NCBI RefSeq assembly: GCF_025685565.1
Contig: NZ_JAGSYE010000001.1
Coordinates: 2,170,001 to 2,234,000 of the forward strand
Direction: 5' to 3'
DNA from: Granulicella aggregans
GTDB taxonomy: Bacteria; Acidobacteriota; Terriglobia; Terriglobales; Acidobacteriaceae
Length of the DNA: 64,000 nucleotides
In this document: positions 54,011-63,664 of the stretch, in pieces
Numbering within the stretch: position 1 is the first letter of the stretch
Layout: the number at the start of each line of letters is the position of its first letter
Notes under the pieces: generated by a model
Database searches by the model: none
What the model was told of the DNA's origin: nothing
What the model saw: the letters and a program-made list of their open reading frames with translations, nothing else
Made by a program: the position numbers and the translations under genes

Positions 54011-54307
54011 ATGGGCGAGCGAGCATTGCCGGTAATCTGCGATTACGTCATAGGGTGCAAGTGCCGTTCGGAGCCGATCCCGGCCATGGTGGAAATACCG
54101 CCTGCATCCTGGATCGGCGACGACTGCCCCCTCTGTGCGGCAAGGCGGCACTACTTCCCGCAGGAAATCTTCCAAGGACAGCTGTCGATGCGCCTCATCC
54201 GTAAGCCGGTCCGGTCGGAGAGAGAGTTAGAAGTGGGCGAGATGAAACGTGCGGTTGCGCGCGAGGAAGAAGCCCGGGTCCGTGACCGGTTTGTTCGACG
54301 CTTGTGA
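54011..54307 (+). CDS. Small Cys-containing hypothetical protein
   Basis: 98 residues from the ATG at 54011; the frame is open to 53972. C-D-Y-V-I-G-C-K-C and C-P-L-C could form a small zinc site. The C-terminal third is highly charged and helical (E-R-E-L-E-V-G-E-M-K-R-A-V-A-R-E-E-E-A-R). No family was recognised. It lies in the plasmid-like region between the Fic and winged-helix genes. Confidence 0.45.
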   Translation: MGERALPVICDYVIGCKCRSEPIPAMVEIPPASWIGDDCPLCAARRHYFPQEIFQGQLSMRLIRKPVRSERELEVGEMKRAVAREEEARVRDRFVRRL

Positions 54308-54493
54308 TCGCTGCCGTCCGGTTAGCGAAAGACGAGAACATCAGCAGGTCCTCTCCCCGGGTTTTTAGCGTAATTTCCGACTCGATAGCACTCGCAAGGG
54401 CGATTCTGGACAAGGTTGTTCGCTGAAACCACCCGCCTTCCAAAAATAAACTTGAGTACCTCTCTGGTTGTATGTTGACACGACTCGATCTTG

Positions 54494-54886
54494 ATGGTCC
54501 ACGCGGGCAAGTGGATCTTTGCCGAGTTCCTGCGGCTCGCGTGGAATGCCGACAGAAAGGTCATCGCTGAAACAATCGCCGATATCATCCAGCTGGAACA
54601 CTCGCTTATTCACGAACTCGATGGCACCCCGCTGATCCTCGATCAGAGTGTCAGCGCCCCGGAAGAGATCCTGCTTCTGTTGAATCATGCTGAAGGCCAC
54701 AAAATCAGCAAAGATAAGCTGACTCAACTTGCAAAGAACAATACTCCTAAATCCGTGGCGACTGCCATCTCTCGTCTTACGACGAGCAATGAGATCAGAA
54801 CGACTGGCGTAGCCGGTGAAGTGGCATTGACTCCGAAAGGCCAAAAGCGAGTTATCGAGAAGGTCATTCCCAAGCTCAAACGCTGA
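54494..54886 (+). CDS. Hypothetical winged-helix-like protein
   Basis: 130 residues from the ATG at 54494. The C-terminal half (K-I-S-K-D-K-L-T-Q-L-A-K...P-K-S-V-A-T-A-I-S-R-L-T, then G-E-V-A-L-T-P-K-G-Q-K) reads like a winged-helix DNA-binding domain with a wing strand. The N-terminal half is helical. It is chosen over the 233-codon reverse frame on the opposite strand, which has no domain. A regulatory role on a mobile element is plausible. Confidence 0.6.
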   Translation: MVHAGKWIFAEFLRLAWNADRKVIAETIADIIQLEHSLIHELDGTPLILDQSVSAPEEILLLLNHAEGHKISKDKLTQLAKNNTPKSVATAISRLTTSNEIRTTGVAGEVALTPKGQKRVIEKVIPKLKR

Positions 54887-54953
54887 GCATCCCTCCGGCT
54901 CTTTCGGCTTGGCCTGAGCCGAACTCGCGGCAAACCCCTCCAGTACCCCTCGG

Positions 54954-55436
54954 TTACAAAGCATCCACTGCTGGCGTAAACGATCTGCCCCCAACGCTTG
55001 CTTTAAGTCGTGCCATTCTGCCCGCCTTACTGCGATTTCGCTCCGCGATTGCGGCTCGGAATTCATCGCCCGTCTTCTTCCACCAGGTCATCTCCACGGC
55101 TTCGATAGGGGCTCGCGCATGCTTGCGCACCAAATTTACCTGCACGCCCATATCCGACAAACCGTTCACTTCCAAGAGGGCTGGTTTTATTACGAATCTC
55201 ATGAAGTTATCGCCGCGTTCGTATGCATCGGGAGGAACACCGACCAATTCTCTGAAACGCTTGATCGGGATGATTTCTACGCACCTGTCCAGATTCGTTC
55301 GCAGGCAAATCATCTCGTAGAGTGCAATGGCATACTTGCTCGACATCGAATAAGAAATCTCACACCGGATGCGTCCCCAACGGTTTGACCGCGCCAGAAT
55401 GTCACGCAAGTCGCGAGGTATGCCATCGATCCTCAA
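54954..55436 (-). pseudogene. Truncated plasmid replication initiator (Rep_3 family)
   Basis: 160 codons with the Rep_3 winged-helix pattern: S-K-Y-A-I-A-L-Y-E-M-I-C-L-R, P-I-K-R-F-R-E-L-V-G-V, Y-x-R-x-x-x-F-M-R-F-V-I-K-P-A-L-x-E-V-N. Complete initiators of this family are about twice as long. Here the N-terminal domain is missing, and the frame ends 33 bp from the amidohydrolase gene. It is a relic of a plasmid that was integrated or captured. Confidence 0.75.
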
Positions 55437-55469
55437 GTCACCGCAAGAGAGGGAATCTGACTGCTCTCT

Positions 55470-56471
55470 TCAGGAAGAAGCGGCGCGCCCGAGATCGACC
55501 GCTTTGGTCAGGCGCTCCCAATTGCCATGGGCAAATAGTTCCTTCTCTTCGCGCGAAAGAACTGCTTCGTTGAGGAAGGAAGCTCCAGCGCCTCCCGGAC
55601 GGTACTGGTAAGGATAGTCGGTGGAAAACAGGATGCGCTCCGGTCCGACAATTTCAAGCGTGCGGTGAAGATAGGACTGATTCCACATGCCACTCGGAGT
55701 GACGTAGAGATTGTTTCGCATGTAGTCGGCGACGGGCCTTTGCAGCTTCGCAACTCGCGCGAGCGAGTTGAGCCGCTCTAGGTAAAAGAGGACAACCTCG
55801 CCCCAGTGGCCGAGGATGATCTGCAGATCAGGGTATTGATCGAAGACGCCTGCCAGCATCAGCCGCACGAACTGGATGCCGGCCTCGTAGTGCCATCCCA
55901 AAGCGAACGTCGCGAACGCCGTGTCGATCAGCTCTCCAAATCCGGAGTAGTAAGTGTCTCGAACTGCGCGTTGCGGGATCTGCGGATGCACGAAGACAGG
56001 AACGCCGAGCTTCGCGGCGGTACTGAATAGAGGTAAGAAGTCCGGGTGATCCAGGTTCTTGTCGCGGGTTCTCCCGCAAAGCATCGTTCCAACCAATCCG
56101 AGCCTCTGCACTCCTCGCTCGAGCTCGATTGCGGCGTCCGCCGGAGAGGCAGTGGGCAACGTGGCGAAACCCTGGAACCGCTTGGGGTACTTCGCTATGG
56201 TGGCCGCGACGAGGTCGTTGGTGCACCGCGCCAGAATCAAGCTCTCTTCCGGGTCAAGGTTATGCAGAGCTGGCGTAGTGACCGAGAGAACCTGCACTTC
56301 CACGCCGCTTTCGTCCATCAAGGCTATCCGGCCCTGCCCGAGGTCATCGAGCCGCTCTTCGATCTCGCCACGGTCAAACCCGGCGGTACCTTCCTGCCCA
56401 ATTGCTGATGTCGCCCATGCGGCACGAATCTCGGCGGTGAGGAAATGCTCTTCGATCGCAATAAGCTTCAT
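55470..56471 (-). CDS. Amidohydrolase (ACMSD-like, amidohydro-rel 2) family protein
   Basis: 333 residues. A metal-dependent (beta/alpha)8 enzyme of the ACMSD/gamma-resorcylate decarboxylase group: the N-terminal E-E-H-F at 7-10 replaces the usual H-x-H, then P-V-F-V-H-P-Q, I-I-L-G-H-W-G-E and F-S-T-D-Y-P-Y. Members decarboxylate or hydrolyse aromatic acids. E-H-F is the common E/A-x-H variant, so a decarboxylase is the best guess. It begins the ordinary chromosome again after the mobile region. Confidence 0.88.
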   Translation of the reverse strand: MKLIAIEEHFLTAEIRAAWATSAIGQEGTAGFDRGEIEERLDDLGQGRIALMDESGVEVQVLSVTTPALHNLDPEESLILARCTNDLVAATIAKYPKRFQGFATLPTASPADAAIELERGVQRLGLVGTMLCGRTRDKNLDHPDFLPLFSTAAKLGVPVFVHPQIPQRAVRDTYYSGFGELIDTAFATFALGWHYEAGIQFVRLMLAGVFDQYPDLQIILGHWGEVVLFYLERLNSLARVAKLQRPVADYMRNNLYVTPSGMWNQSYLHRTLEIVGPERILFSTDYPYQYRPGGAGASFLNEAVLSREEKELFAHGNWERLTKAVDLGRAASS

Positions 56472-56666
56472 TATTCTCTGGTCTCTTCCATCCGAAGTTT
56501 GGTCTGGGGCAACTGCGGGGCAACCTCAACAATAGAGGGGACGCCTCTTCCAGAGGTGTTGAGGACAATTACATCGTGAGCCCGAGTTCGCGCAAACCTC
56601 GCAGAGTCTCGATTCGAAGAACACGCTATGCTGCGGGGGTCACCGTGCTGCATAGCGTTAGCGCTT

Positions 56667-57122
56667 CTAGCTCGCCTGTGCAGCCGCTTCAAGCGTGGGA
56701 AGGTCCATCTTGATCATCCCCATCATGGCTTGCATCGCTTTGGGATGGCTGATCAACTGGCCGATATTTCTCGGCACGACCTGCCAGCAAAGTCCGAATC
56801 GATCCGTGAGCCAGCCGCAGGCCATTGGTTTGCCGCCTTCGATCAGCTTGTCCCAGTAGCTGTCGATCTCTTCCTGGGAGTCGCAGCGGACGAAGAAGGA
56901 GAAGGCGGGGGTGAGTTGATACGAGGGGCCGCCGTTGAGAAAGACCATCTCCTGCCCTTGAAGCTCGATAGTGATCGTGGCAATCTTGCCGGCGGGCCAT
57001 GGCCCTACACCTTTGGAGCGCACCTCATCGAGCTTGCGTGCGTGCGGGAAGACGTTCAGGTAGAACTCGGCGGCTTCTTCCGCGTTGTCATTGAACCATA
57101 GAAATGGCGCAAGGTTATTCAT
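56667..57122 (-). CDS. VOC family protein (PhnB/3-demethylubiquinone methyltransferase-like)
   Basis: 151 residues, two paired beta-alpha-beta modules: P-F-L-W-F-N-D-N-A-E-E-A-A-E-F-Y, F-F-V-R-C-D-S-Q-E-E-I-D-S-Y-W-D-K-L, and C-G-W-L-T-D-R-F-G-L-C-W-Q-V-V-P. It belongs to the PhnB-like branch often mislabelled as a methyltransferase. The actual activity is unknown. It is separated by 195 bp from the amidohydrolase and probably independent. Confidence 0.88.
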   Translation of the reverse strand: MNNLAPFLWFNDNAEEAAEFYLNVFPHARKLDEVRSKGVGPWPAGKIATITIELQGQEMVFLNGGPSYQLTPAFSFFVRCDSQEEIDSYWDKLIEGGKPMACGWLTDRFGLCWQVVPRNIGQLISHPKAMQAMMGMIKMDLPTLEAAAQAS

Positions 57123-57796
57123 GGCGGCATACTACCAGACCGGAAGTCATGTCACGCAAATTGGCTTTCTGCAGCTGATGATGGACACCTTTGATGGGCT
57201 GCGCTTGCAGTCGTATGTCAGATTGGCAACGCCGAGGTTGCACTCAGGACCGGCGCTTTCTGCGTGCCATCATGCGGCGCCGCTTGCTTGTTGTCGCCAC
57301 GGCGATCTTCCGGAGCAGGTTTGCTAACTGCTCCGCCGGACCCCTTTCGTGTTCGTTCACTTCGAGACGATCAAAGCAGGTCGCCGCGCCGCGAAGTGAT
57401 CCGGTAAGACCTCCCATCGGACGGTCTTCGAAAGGGGTGGGTGGAGCAGAGCTGTCTTCGGTTACAGGAACCTGCCGCCTCTTGCTGATGCTTCCCCATG
57501 GGGGCAGGAAAAAGGGTGAGCTGCCGGGAGAGAGGCGCATGAAAACTCGACTCGATCGTTCGCGCATGATCCTCGATTCTTTCGCCTAGAGGCAGACTTC
57601 GAATCTCCTCTTTAGCCGGAGTGATCCGTAGCGAGGTCGAAGAGTTCCAGCCTTGCCTGCCCAGTCGAACTTGTTTCTATCGTGGAAAAGACGAGGGAAT
57701 CGGCGGTTTCCCTTTGCCCTAACGGGCAAACATCAAAAAGAGGTTGCTTTCATGTAAACTAGCGATCCCGAGGGCCCGTTGATTCTAGACAGGGAG
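57123..57796. other. Intergenic region upstream of the sigma factor, no convincing gene
   Basis: About 670 bp. A 132-codon + frame and a 107-codon - frame overlap each other at 57191-57589; both are rich in Arg and Ser, without a ribosome site or domain. The promoter of the sigma-CHAT pair must lie here. No confident box pair was found. Confidence 0.45.
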
Positions 57797-58471
57797 ATGA
57801 AGACGACGGAGCTTATCAGGGCGTGCGCCGAATCCGGTCATGCCGCGCCCTGGGAGGCTTTCGTGCTTCAATATCAGCGCCCTATCAGCCTTTCCGTCCT
57901 GCGCACTCTGCGCCGCTGGGGGATATCCGCCCCCGACATCGTCGAGGACCTTGTCCAGGAGACTTACCTGAAACTCTGTCACGACCGATGCAGGAAGCTT
58001 CTGAGGTTTGCGACTGACCATCCTCACGCAGTTAGCGGGTACATCAAGACTGTCGCCACGAACGTAGCCCACGATTACATCAAGTCGCAGAGGACCCAGA
58101 AGCGCGGAAACGGAGAGGTTGGTCAATTCTCCGGCCACCTGGAACCCGAAGCCGGGCGTGATAGTTCGGGCGGCGCAGAGTCGATCCGCGCCGCCATTCT
58201 GATGCGCGAGATCGACGAGTGCCTGGTGGAGTGCACGGAAGGCACTGCCCAGGCGCGCGACCGCCTTATCTTCTGGCTTCACTATCAGCAGGGAATGACC
58301 GCCACCGCGATCGCAGCCATCCCCGCTATCGGACTCACAACAAAGGGCGTAGAGAGCGCCATCTTCCGGCTTACCCGCCAGGTGCGGCTCCGGATGACCT
58401 CCAAGACGGGCCCGCCCGGCAGCCGGTCTGGTTCGACGGCAAAAGGATTCGGGCGCGCGGAGTCGTACTAG
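57797..58471 (+). CDS. ECF-type RNA polymerase sigma factor
   Basis: 224 residues from the ATG at 57797; a TTG at 57779 is also possible, since AGGGAG abuts the ATG. The sigma-2 region has P-W-E-A-F-V-L-Q-Y and D-I-V-E-D-L-V-Q-E-T-Y-L-K-L, then V-A-T-N-V-A-H-D-Y-I-K. The sigma-4 region is at about 150-200 (L-H-Y-Q-Q-G-M-T-A-T-A-I-A-A...G-V-E-S-A-I-F-R-L-T-R-Q-V-R). It lies 15 bp before the zinc-finger/CHAT gene, so the pair is one operon and that protein may act as its regulator. Confidence 0.88.
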   Translation: MKTTELIRACAESGHAAPWEAFVLQYQRPISLSVLRTLRRWGISAPDIVEDLVQETYLKLCHDRCRKLLRFATDHPHAVSGYIKTVATNVAHDYIKSQRTQKRGNGEVGQFSGHLEPEAGRDSSGGAESIRAAILMREIDECLVECTEGTAQARDRLIFWLHYQQGMTATAIAAIPAIGLTTKGVESAIFRLTRQVRLRMTSKTGPPGSRSGSTAKGFGRAESY

Positions 58472-58486
58472 ACAGGAGAACTGCTC

Positions 58487-61400
58487 GTGAAGAGGCCATC
58501 GGAGAAACATCTCGATGACGCGGAGATTGTAGTCCTGGTGTTGTCGCGGGACTCCCACGCGCCAGATCCGTCGCAGTCCCTGAAATTCCCGACGAACTTG
58601 ACGGAAAGTCACCTGGAGACCTGCAAGGAGTGCCAGCAAAGGGTGCATATGTATGAAGAAGATCGGGAGATGCTCCGCAGCCTGAATGCGGGAGGTCTTG
58701 AGGTAGTCGAGCCGGCGCCGCACGGTTCCTCCTGTCCGCCGGGTAGCGACTGGATGGCAGTCGTTACGAACGTTCTGGTTCCGGCAGATGCAGTCGCTCT
58801 TTTAGAGCACGCGGCTCGCTGCGCCCATTGCGGCCCTCTGCTGAAGGCCGCCATCGAAGATCTTCAGGACGAGACCACGCCGGAAGAGGCCGCGATTCTG
58901 GCTTCGCTGCCCAGCAGCACTGCGGCGGGACAGGCCGCGATCGCGGCGAACCTGCGAGCAAGCTCGCCGCCACCGGCCAAGAACGCTCCCTGGGCCAACT
59001 TGTCCATCACGCGTCTGGGATGGGGGATGAAGTTCGGTCTGGCCGCAGCAGCGGTCGTCCTGATCGCCGTAAGCGCGGGAGCGATCCAACACTATTGGAA
59101 GAGCTCTTCTCCAAATTCCTTGATCGCCCAGGCCTACTCCGAGAACCGGACCATCGAACTCCGCATCCCGGGCGCAAAGTACGCCCCACCCAAAGCCCAG
59201 CGCGGAGCCGACACCTCGAATCTCGATCGTCCCGGGTCGCTTCTTCGAGCGGAGTCAGCGGTCGCCGATGGACTCCGCAAGCGGCCCAATGACGTTGCTC
59301 TGCTCGACGCAGAGGCCCAGGCAGACCTTCTCGACGGCAACTTCGAACACGCTTTGGAGATCGCCCGGCGAGCGCTCGAGACGGAGCCGGATTCTGCGGC
59401 TGCGCTGCTTGACCTGAGCACCGCGTACTTTCTGCGAGCGGAACAGAACGATGGGGACGAACATGACTATGCTCTCGCCATCGAATACCAGAGCCGAGTG
59501 CTGGCGAAGACACCCGACAATCCGGTGGCGCTTTACAACCGTGCCGTCAGTGAACAGCGCGCGTACCTTTACGATCGCTCCGCTGATGATTGGAAGCGCT
59601 TCCTCTTAGTGGAGCGCGATCCCGCATGGCTGGCGGAAGGGAAGCGGCAGTACGACGCGTTGCTGCTCCTGATGAAGAGATCGAGCCAATCCGAAGCCCC
59701 TCCGATGGGGCAACTCCTGCAACTGTCCCGATCGCTAAGGGCGCACAACAGTCGCGGAGAAGAGACGGAGTGGCCACGCACGCAGGATGAAGCTTACCTG
59801 GATCTTGCACTGGAGCAGTGGCTTACCGCGGCTGCCGGTTCTAGTTCGGTGAAAAGTGCCAACGCACGGGATAACGATGACGCGCTACATGCTCTGTCGG
59901 ACGAACTGAGCCGGCGGCATGGAGATGCATGGCTTGCGGACCTTCTGGCTTCTCCCCATACACCGCTCTGGGCAGAGGGAGTTCGGGAGTTCTCTGCAGC
60001 GGTTCGGCTCATCGCCGAGGGTGAACCCCGGCAGGCAGTCACGCATGCCCGGCACTCCCTGGAGGACTTTCGCAGAGATAAGAACGAAGCGGGCACTGCG
60101 GCGGCATCGTTTGAACTGGCGCGTTCGCTGGCTCATTCGCAGATGGGCAGTCAGTGTCTGCCGGTTGGACTGGAGGGCCTTCACGCCCTTCGAGGACACC
60201 GGTATCCCTGGGTTCAGACCCGAATCTTCTACGAGCTTTCGACCTGCTCGTCGCTGCAAGGCAATCCCGAGGCCGCGGAGCAATTCGCCCGGCGCGGCGA
60301 GGCATCGGCTCAGGCCGCCGGCTATCCAGTGCTTGCGCTGGTCGGAAGATTCTTTCTCGACGGCGTTACCTCTCGCGCGGTGGCGGAGTCGGACTCCTGG
60401 AACCGCATGAGGGCGGGTCTTCGTGACTATTGGAGCTCTGGATACCCCTCCTTCTGCGGAGGCGAGTTCTTCGTCGATATGGGATTCGCCGCAAAAACCG
60501 AGCATCTTTGGAACTTTGCCGAAGCTGCCGAGCAGGAAGCGCTCCTGAAGAACTCTGAAGGAAGGGATCTTGTGGTGAAGGCATCCGGGCACGCCAGTGT
60601 TGCTCAGGCAGCCCTGGCTGCGGGGGATGCGCGGCTGGCTGACTCCGAGTTCGACAGAGCGGCGGCGATGTTTGCCACGCTGGGCAAAGACTCGCAGGTT
60701 GCGCGCGCGACGCTTGAGATCGAGCGAGCCTCGTTCGAGGTACGGCAAGGCTGGTTGGCGAAGGCGCGAGTTCGCCTCGACGATGTTCGGGACACTGTTG
60801 CCTCGGCCAGCGACCAGTCGACGGAGACGCTCTATCGAGAGACGCTCGGTGAGCTTTACCTCCGCTCCGGAAAGCCTGAGTTGGCTGAGGAACAGCTCCT
60901 GCAGGCGATTCGGTTGATTGAGCAGGGTAAGAACTCGCTCTCGTCAGAGACGGAGTTTCTCACCTGGCAGCTCGACAAGGCTCAGACCTACAGGCTGCTA
61001 CTCGAGATCTACAGTACCCGCGATGGCGCGGAAGCACGCTCACTCGCGTTTCTCGAGTGGTACCAGGGAGAACCGCTGCGGATGGCGCCTCACGCTGTCC
61101 GGACCCTCGCATATAACCCTCTGGAACAGGAGGCGATTCCAGCGTCCGGGGAGACGGATCTGATGAAGCGCCTGGTTCGGGCCGCACCCACTTCGCCGAC
61201 ACTTGTGTGGGCATCTTTCCCGTCCGAACTCGTCATCTGGGAGCTCGATCGGAACGGCGTCCATCGCGTCCGGGTCAACGTGGCGGCGCAACTGCTTCAA
61301 GCCACCGCGACACGCTTCGCCCGCTTGTGCGCCGATCCCAACTCCGACCTGATCGCGCTCCATCGCGATGGCCGGCAACTCTACGCGTGGCTGGTTGCTC

Positions 61401-62194
61401 CGGTTGCCGATCTTCTGCCGCAGTCCGGCGGCCTGACCATTGAACCCGATGTTCCGCTTCGTGGCATCCCGTTTGCCGCGCTCCAGAGTCCGGCTGGAAG
61501 CTATCTGGGTGACCGCTTCGCGATCTCCGAATCTATCGGCCTCTTTTATTCCCAGATAGCGCGTCCTGAGGTTCAGATCACGCCGAGATCCGTCGCCCTC
61601 TCCATCGGAGATCCATCGCCGGGTGAACTGGTTCGGGTCAATCGACTCCAGCGTCTACCGGATGCAGACCGCGAGGCCGAAGATGTCGCCGCGCGATTCG
61701 ATCAACACTTCCTGCTGCAGGGGAGTCGAGCCACTCTTGCAGGCGTCGCGAAGCTCCTGCCTCGTGCGCAGATCTTTCACTTCGCCGGTCATGCCGTGAC
61801 GCGTGGCCGTGAGCCAGGGCTGCTGCTGGCATCTGCACCTGGCGATAGGAAGCAGTCGATCCTGTCCGGCCGCAGTGATCTCTCATCGCAGGACCTTCAA
61901 AACCTTCAACTCGCTGTTCTCTCCGGATGCGAGACAGCGATGGCGGATCAAGGGATGGTCGATCCCGGTAGCCTCGTCCGGATCTTTCTTCGTTCCGGAG
62001 TGCCTCGCGTCGTTGCCAGCAAGTGGCGCGTGGACTCCCGGGCAAGTGAAGAGACTATGGGGAACTTCTATACGAGATTGCTGGAGGGAGAACGGACATC
62101 TGCCGCCCTGGCGGACTCCGAACGCGCGATCCGCTCTAACCCTGCTACCGCGCACCCTTTCTACTGGGCCGCATTCGCATCGTTTGGGAGCTAG
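58487..62194 (+). CDS. Zinc-finger/TM/TPR/CHAT protease-domain protein
   Basis: 1235 residues, GTG start behind AGGAG. In order: two H-x3-C-x2-C anti-sigma-like fingers (H42-C46-C49 and H108-C112-C115), one membrane helix at about 183-203, a long tetratricopeptide-like helical region (about 240-850), and a C-terminal CHAT domain. CHAT is a caspase-fold (clan CD) peptidase domain. The catalytic pair is visible: H1102 in F-A-G-H-A and C1148 in L-S-G-C-E-T-A, followed by the family end W-A-A-F-x-x-F-G. The fingers would face the cytoplasm and the sigma factor, the TPR/CHAT part the periplasm. It is likely an anti-sigma protease hybrid. Confidence 0.9.
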   Translation: MKRPSEKHLDDAEIVVLVLSRDSHAPDPSQSLKFPTNLTESHLETCKECQQRVHMYEEDREMLRSLNAGGLEVVEPAPHGSSCPPGSDWMAVVTNVLVPADAVALLEHAARCAHCGPLLKAAIEDLQDETTPEEAAILASLPSSTAAGQAAIAANLRASSPPPAKNAPWANLSITRLGWGMKFGLAAAAVVLIAVSAGAIQHYWKSSSPNSLIAQAYSENRTIELRIPGAKYAPPKAQRGADTSNLDRPGSLLRAESAVADGLRKRPNDVALLDAEAQADLLDGNFEHALEIARRALETEPDSAAALLDLSTAYFLRAEQNDGDEHDYALAIEYQSRVLAKTPDNPVALYNRAVSEQRAYLYDRSADDWKRFLLVERDPAWLAEGKRQYDALLLLMKRSSQSEAPPMGQLLQLSRSLRAHNSRGEETEWPRTQDEAYLDLALEQWLTAAAGSSSVKSANARDNDDALHALSDELSRRHGDAWLADLLASPHTPLWAEGVREFSAAVRLIAEGEPRQAVTHARHSLEDFRRDKNEAGTAAASFELARSLAHSQMGSQCLPVGLEGLHALRGHRYPWVQTRIFYELSTCSSLQGNPEAAEQFARRGEASAQAAGYPVLALVGRFFLDGVTSRAVAESDSWNRMRAGLRDYWSSGYPSFCGGEFFVDMGFAAKTEHLWNFAEAAEQEALLKNSEGRDLVVKASGHASVAQAALAAGDARLADSEFDRAAAMFATLGKDSQVARATLEIERASFEVRQGWLAKARVRLDDVRDTVASASDQSTETLYRETLGELYLRSGKPELAEEQLLQAIRLIEQGKNSLSSETEFLTWQLDKAQTYRLLLEIYSTRDGAEARSLAFLEWYQGEPLRMAPHAVRTLAYNPLEQEAIPASGETDLMKRLVRAAPTSPTLVWASFPSELVIWELDRNGVHRVRVNVAAQLLQATATRFARLCADPNSDLIALHRDGRQLYAWLVAPVADLLPQSGGLTIEPDVPLRGIPFAALQSPAGSYLGDRFAISESIGLFYSQIARPEVQITPRSVALSIGDPSPGELVRVNRLQRLPDADREAEDVAARFDQHFLLQGSRATLAGVAKLLPRAQIFHFAGHAVTRGREPGLLLASAPGDRKQSILSGRSDLSSQDLQNLQLAVLSGCETAMADQGMVDPGSLVRIFLRSGVPRVVASKWRVDSRASEETMGNFYTRLLEGERTSAALADSERAIRSNPATAHPFYWAAFASFGS

Positions 62195-62238
62195 TGCCTC
62201 ACGCTCGATAGCAAGGCGGCTGGCTCATCCCCCGAAAG

Positions 62239-63576
62239 CTATACGCCCTTGGGGATCTCAGGAAGGAAGAAGCGAACCAGCGTCGACCAGCCAGTGGACC
62301 GGTTGAAGTCCAGCTTGATGTATTCACTCCACAGGATCTGGTAGCTCTTGATGGGCAGCGTCGAGCCTCCGGGCAGCAGCACGCTCTTGTCCGGAACGTG
62401 CGGAGGTGTCTTGACGCCTCCACCCTGGGGCACCGGCAAAGTCTCGGTTGCGGCTGGCTGAACTGGAAACGCAGTAGGCGACGCTGCGGCAACCTGCTCC
62501 GGGTCGAGGTCTCTCGGGAAGTAGAGGCCAAGCCCGTGGCTGTTGATCATCTCGTCCTTCGGAGCCGCGCGATGATGCAGGATATAGAGGTGGTGCAAGG
62601 CACCCTCCGCGTGCTGGTAAATCTCCGAGGACTTCCCGAAGGACTCGGTCAACTCCGTAAGGAAGACGAAGAGATCAATGTACGCAGGCTCTGATTGGGT
62701 CCTCGAAAACTCGCGGGCGCGAACGATTCGATTCATCGTTGTCTCTTCTACGAGACCCGCCAGGAGTGCCCGCACCAAATTCTTGAACTCTGCCGCGAAC
62801 GCATCGCAGGCAGAAAGCTTCAAGGAGCTTAGCGAGGCCCGCGTAGAATCTTTGGCCGGATCGTAGGCTGCGACGTATTTGTCCACAATCAAGCGAGCAA
62901 GTGTTTCAGCGTCGATGCCGGGAGTGGTCTGCATCCCCCCAATGATCTCGCGATAGGGAAAGCTCGCGTCGGGGATGTCTTCGTCCGACGACACCATGAT
63001 CTCCACCGATTCGCGGACCTCGTGAGCGATCTCAGCGAGTCCCATCAGGCACGCGTCAAGGCCAAGAACATCGATCTTGCGGCCTATCATCTCCGTGAAG
63101 TTCTTGAAGATTCGAGCCAGCTCAATGTTCTTGACGTAGATGTTGGCGTCGCCTGCGTCGAGAGAGTCCTTCACCCCTGGCGTAGCGGGACGAACGACGT
63201 TTGCCGCTGACGCACTGTCCGCTGTCGCGTATACGTAGACGTGATCGAGCCCGGCACCATGCCCCCAAAGTACGAGAAACACCGGAGCGTTGCCGCTGCT
63301 CTTCTTGTGTTCTTCGGCTGCCCAATCGAGGAAGTGCTCGAGTCGCTTCGCGCGATTGGCAGTGTAGCCGGCAGGTGCCTCCCACTCGAGGGTCTTGTGA
63401 CCGCCTGCGACACGGAAACGCGCCGCGGAGTCCTGGTCGGGGCCATCGAACTGAACCAGGATCTCGGAGTTGCCGATCCGGCTAGCCTCGACCGTCTGAC
63501 GAAGGCTGACCAGCGCATGGTCGAACAAGCTGTTGTCCGCCGCGATGTACATCAGAATCTTCCAGGACTTGCTCAT
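62239..63576 (-). CDS. Clostripain (C11) family cysteine peptidase
   Basis: 445 residues, ATG behind GAGG. W-K-I-L-M-Y-I-A-A-D-N at 5-15, catalytic H106 in L-W-G-H-G-A-G and C176 in L-G-L-D-A-C-L-M-G-L-A-E. This is the classical clan CD arrangement with the clostripain spacing. There is no signal peptide, so it acts in the cytoplasm. It cleaves after Arg or Lys in known members. It faces the CHAT gene tail to tail (44 bp), so two different caspase-fold peptidases and a sigma factor lie together. It may process or be processed by the CHAT protein (inference). Confidence 0.9.
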   Translation of the reverse strand: MSKSWKILMYIAADNSLFDHALVSLRQTVEASRIGNSEILVQFDGPDQDSAARFRVAGGHKTLEWEAPAGYTANRAKRLEHFLDWAAEEHKKSSGNAPVFLVLWGHGAGLDHVYVYATADSASAANVVRPATPGVKDSLDAGDANIYVKNIELARIFKNFTEMIGRKIDVLGLDACLMGLAEIAHEVRESVEIMVSSDEDIPDASFPYREIIGGMQTTPGIDAETLARLIVDKYVAAYDPAKDSTRASLSSLKLSACDAFAAEFKNLVRALLAGLVEETTMNRIVRAREFSRTQSEPAYIDLFVFLTELTESFGKSSEIYQHAEGALHHLYILHHRAAPKDEMINSHGLGLYFPRDLDPEQVAAASPTAFPVQPAATETLPVPQGGGVKTPPHVPDKSVLLPGGSTLPIKSYQILWSEYIKLDFNRSTGWSTLVRFFLPEIPKGV

Positions 63577-63664
63577 GCCTCAATAAACGGCCAGCGAAAA
63601 CGAATCTCTTTTGGGTGTAGGCGATAGTCGGCATGCGGGAGCCGTTGCAATTCGATCAAGCCGG

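Noticed and set aside
54365..55066. 233-codon reverse frame opposite the winged-helix-like gene
   Set aside because: No domain, signal or ribosome site. The forward frame at 54494 has a helix-turn-helix-like pattern and better codon use.
57191..57589. 132-codon + frame before the sigma factor
   Set aside because: Arg/Ser/Cys-rich, no ribosome site, overlapped by an equally poor reverse frame.
57785..58723. 312-codon reverse frame across the sigma factor and CHAT start
   Set aside because: Antisense to two recognised genes; Arg-rich composition typical of a shadow frame.
59885..60748. 287-codon reverse frame inside the CHAT gene
   Set aside because: Shadow of the TPR region, with no homologous motifs.
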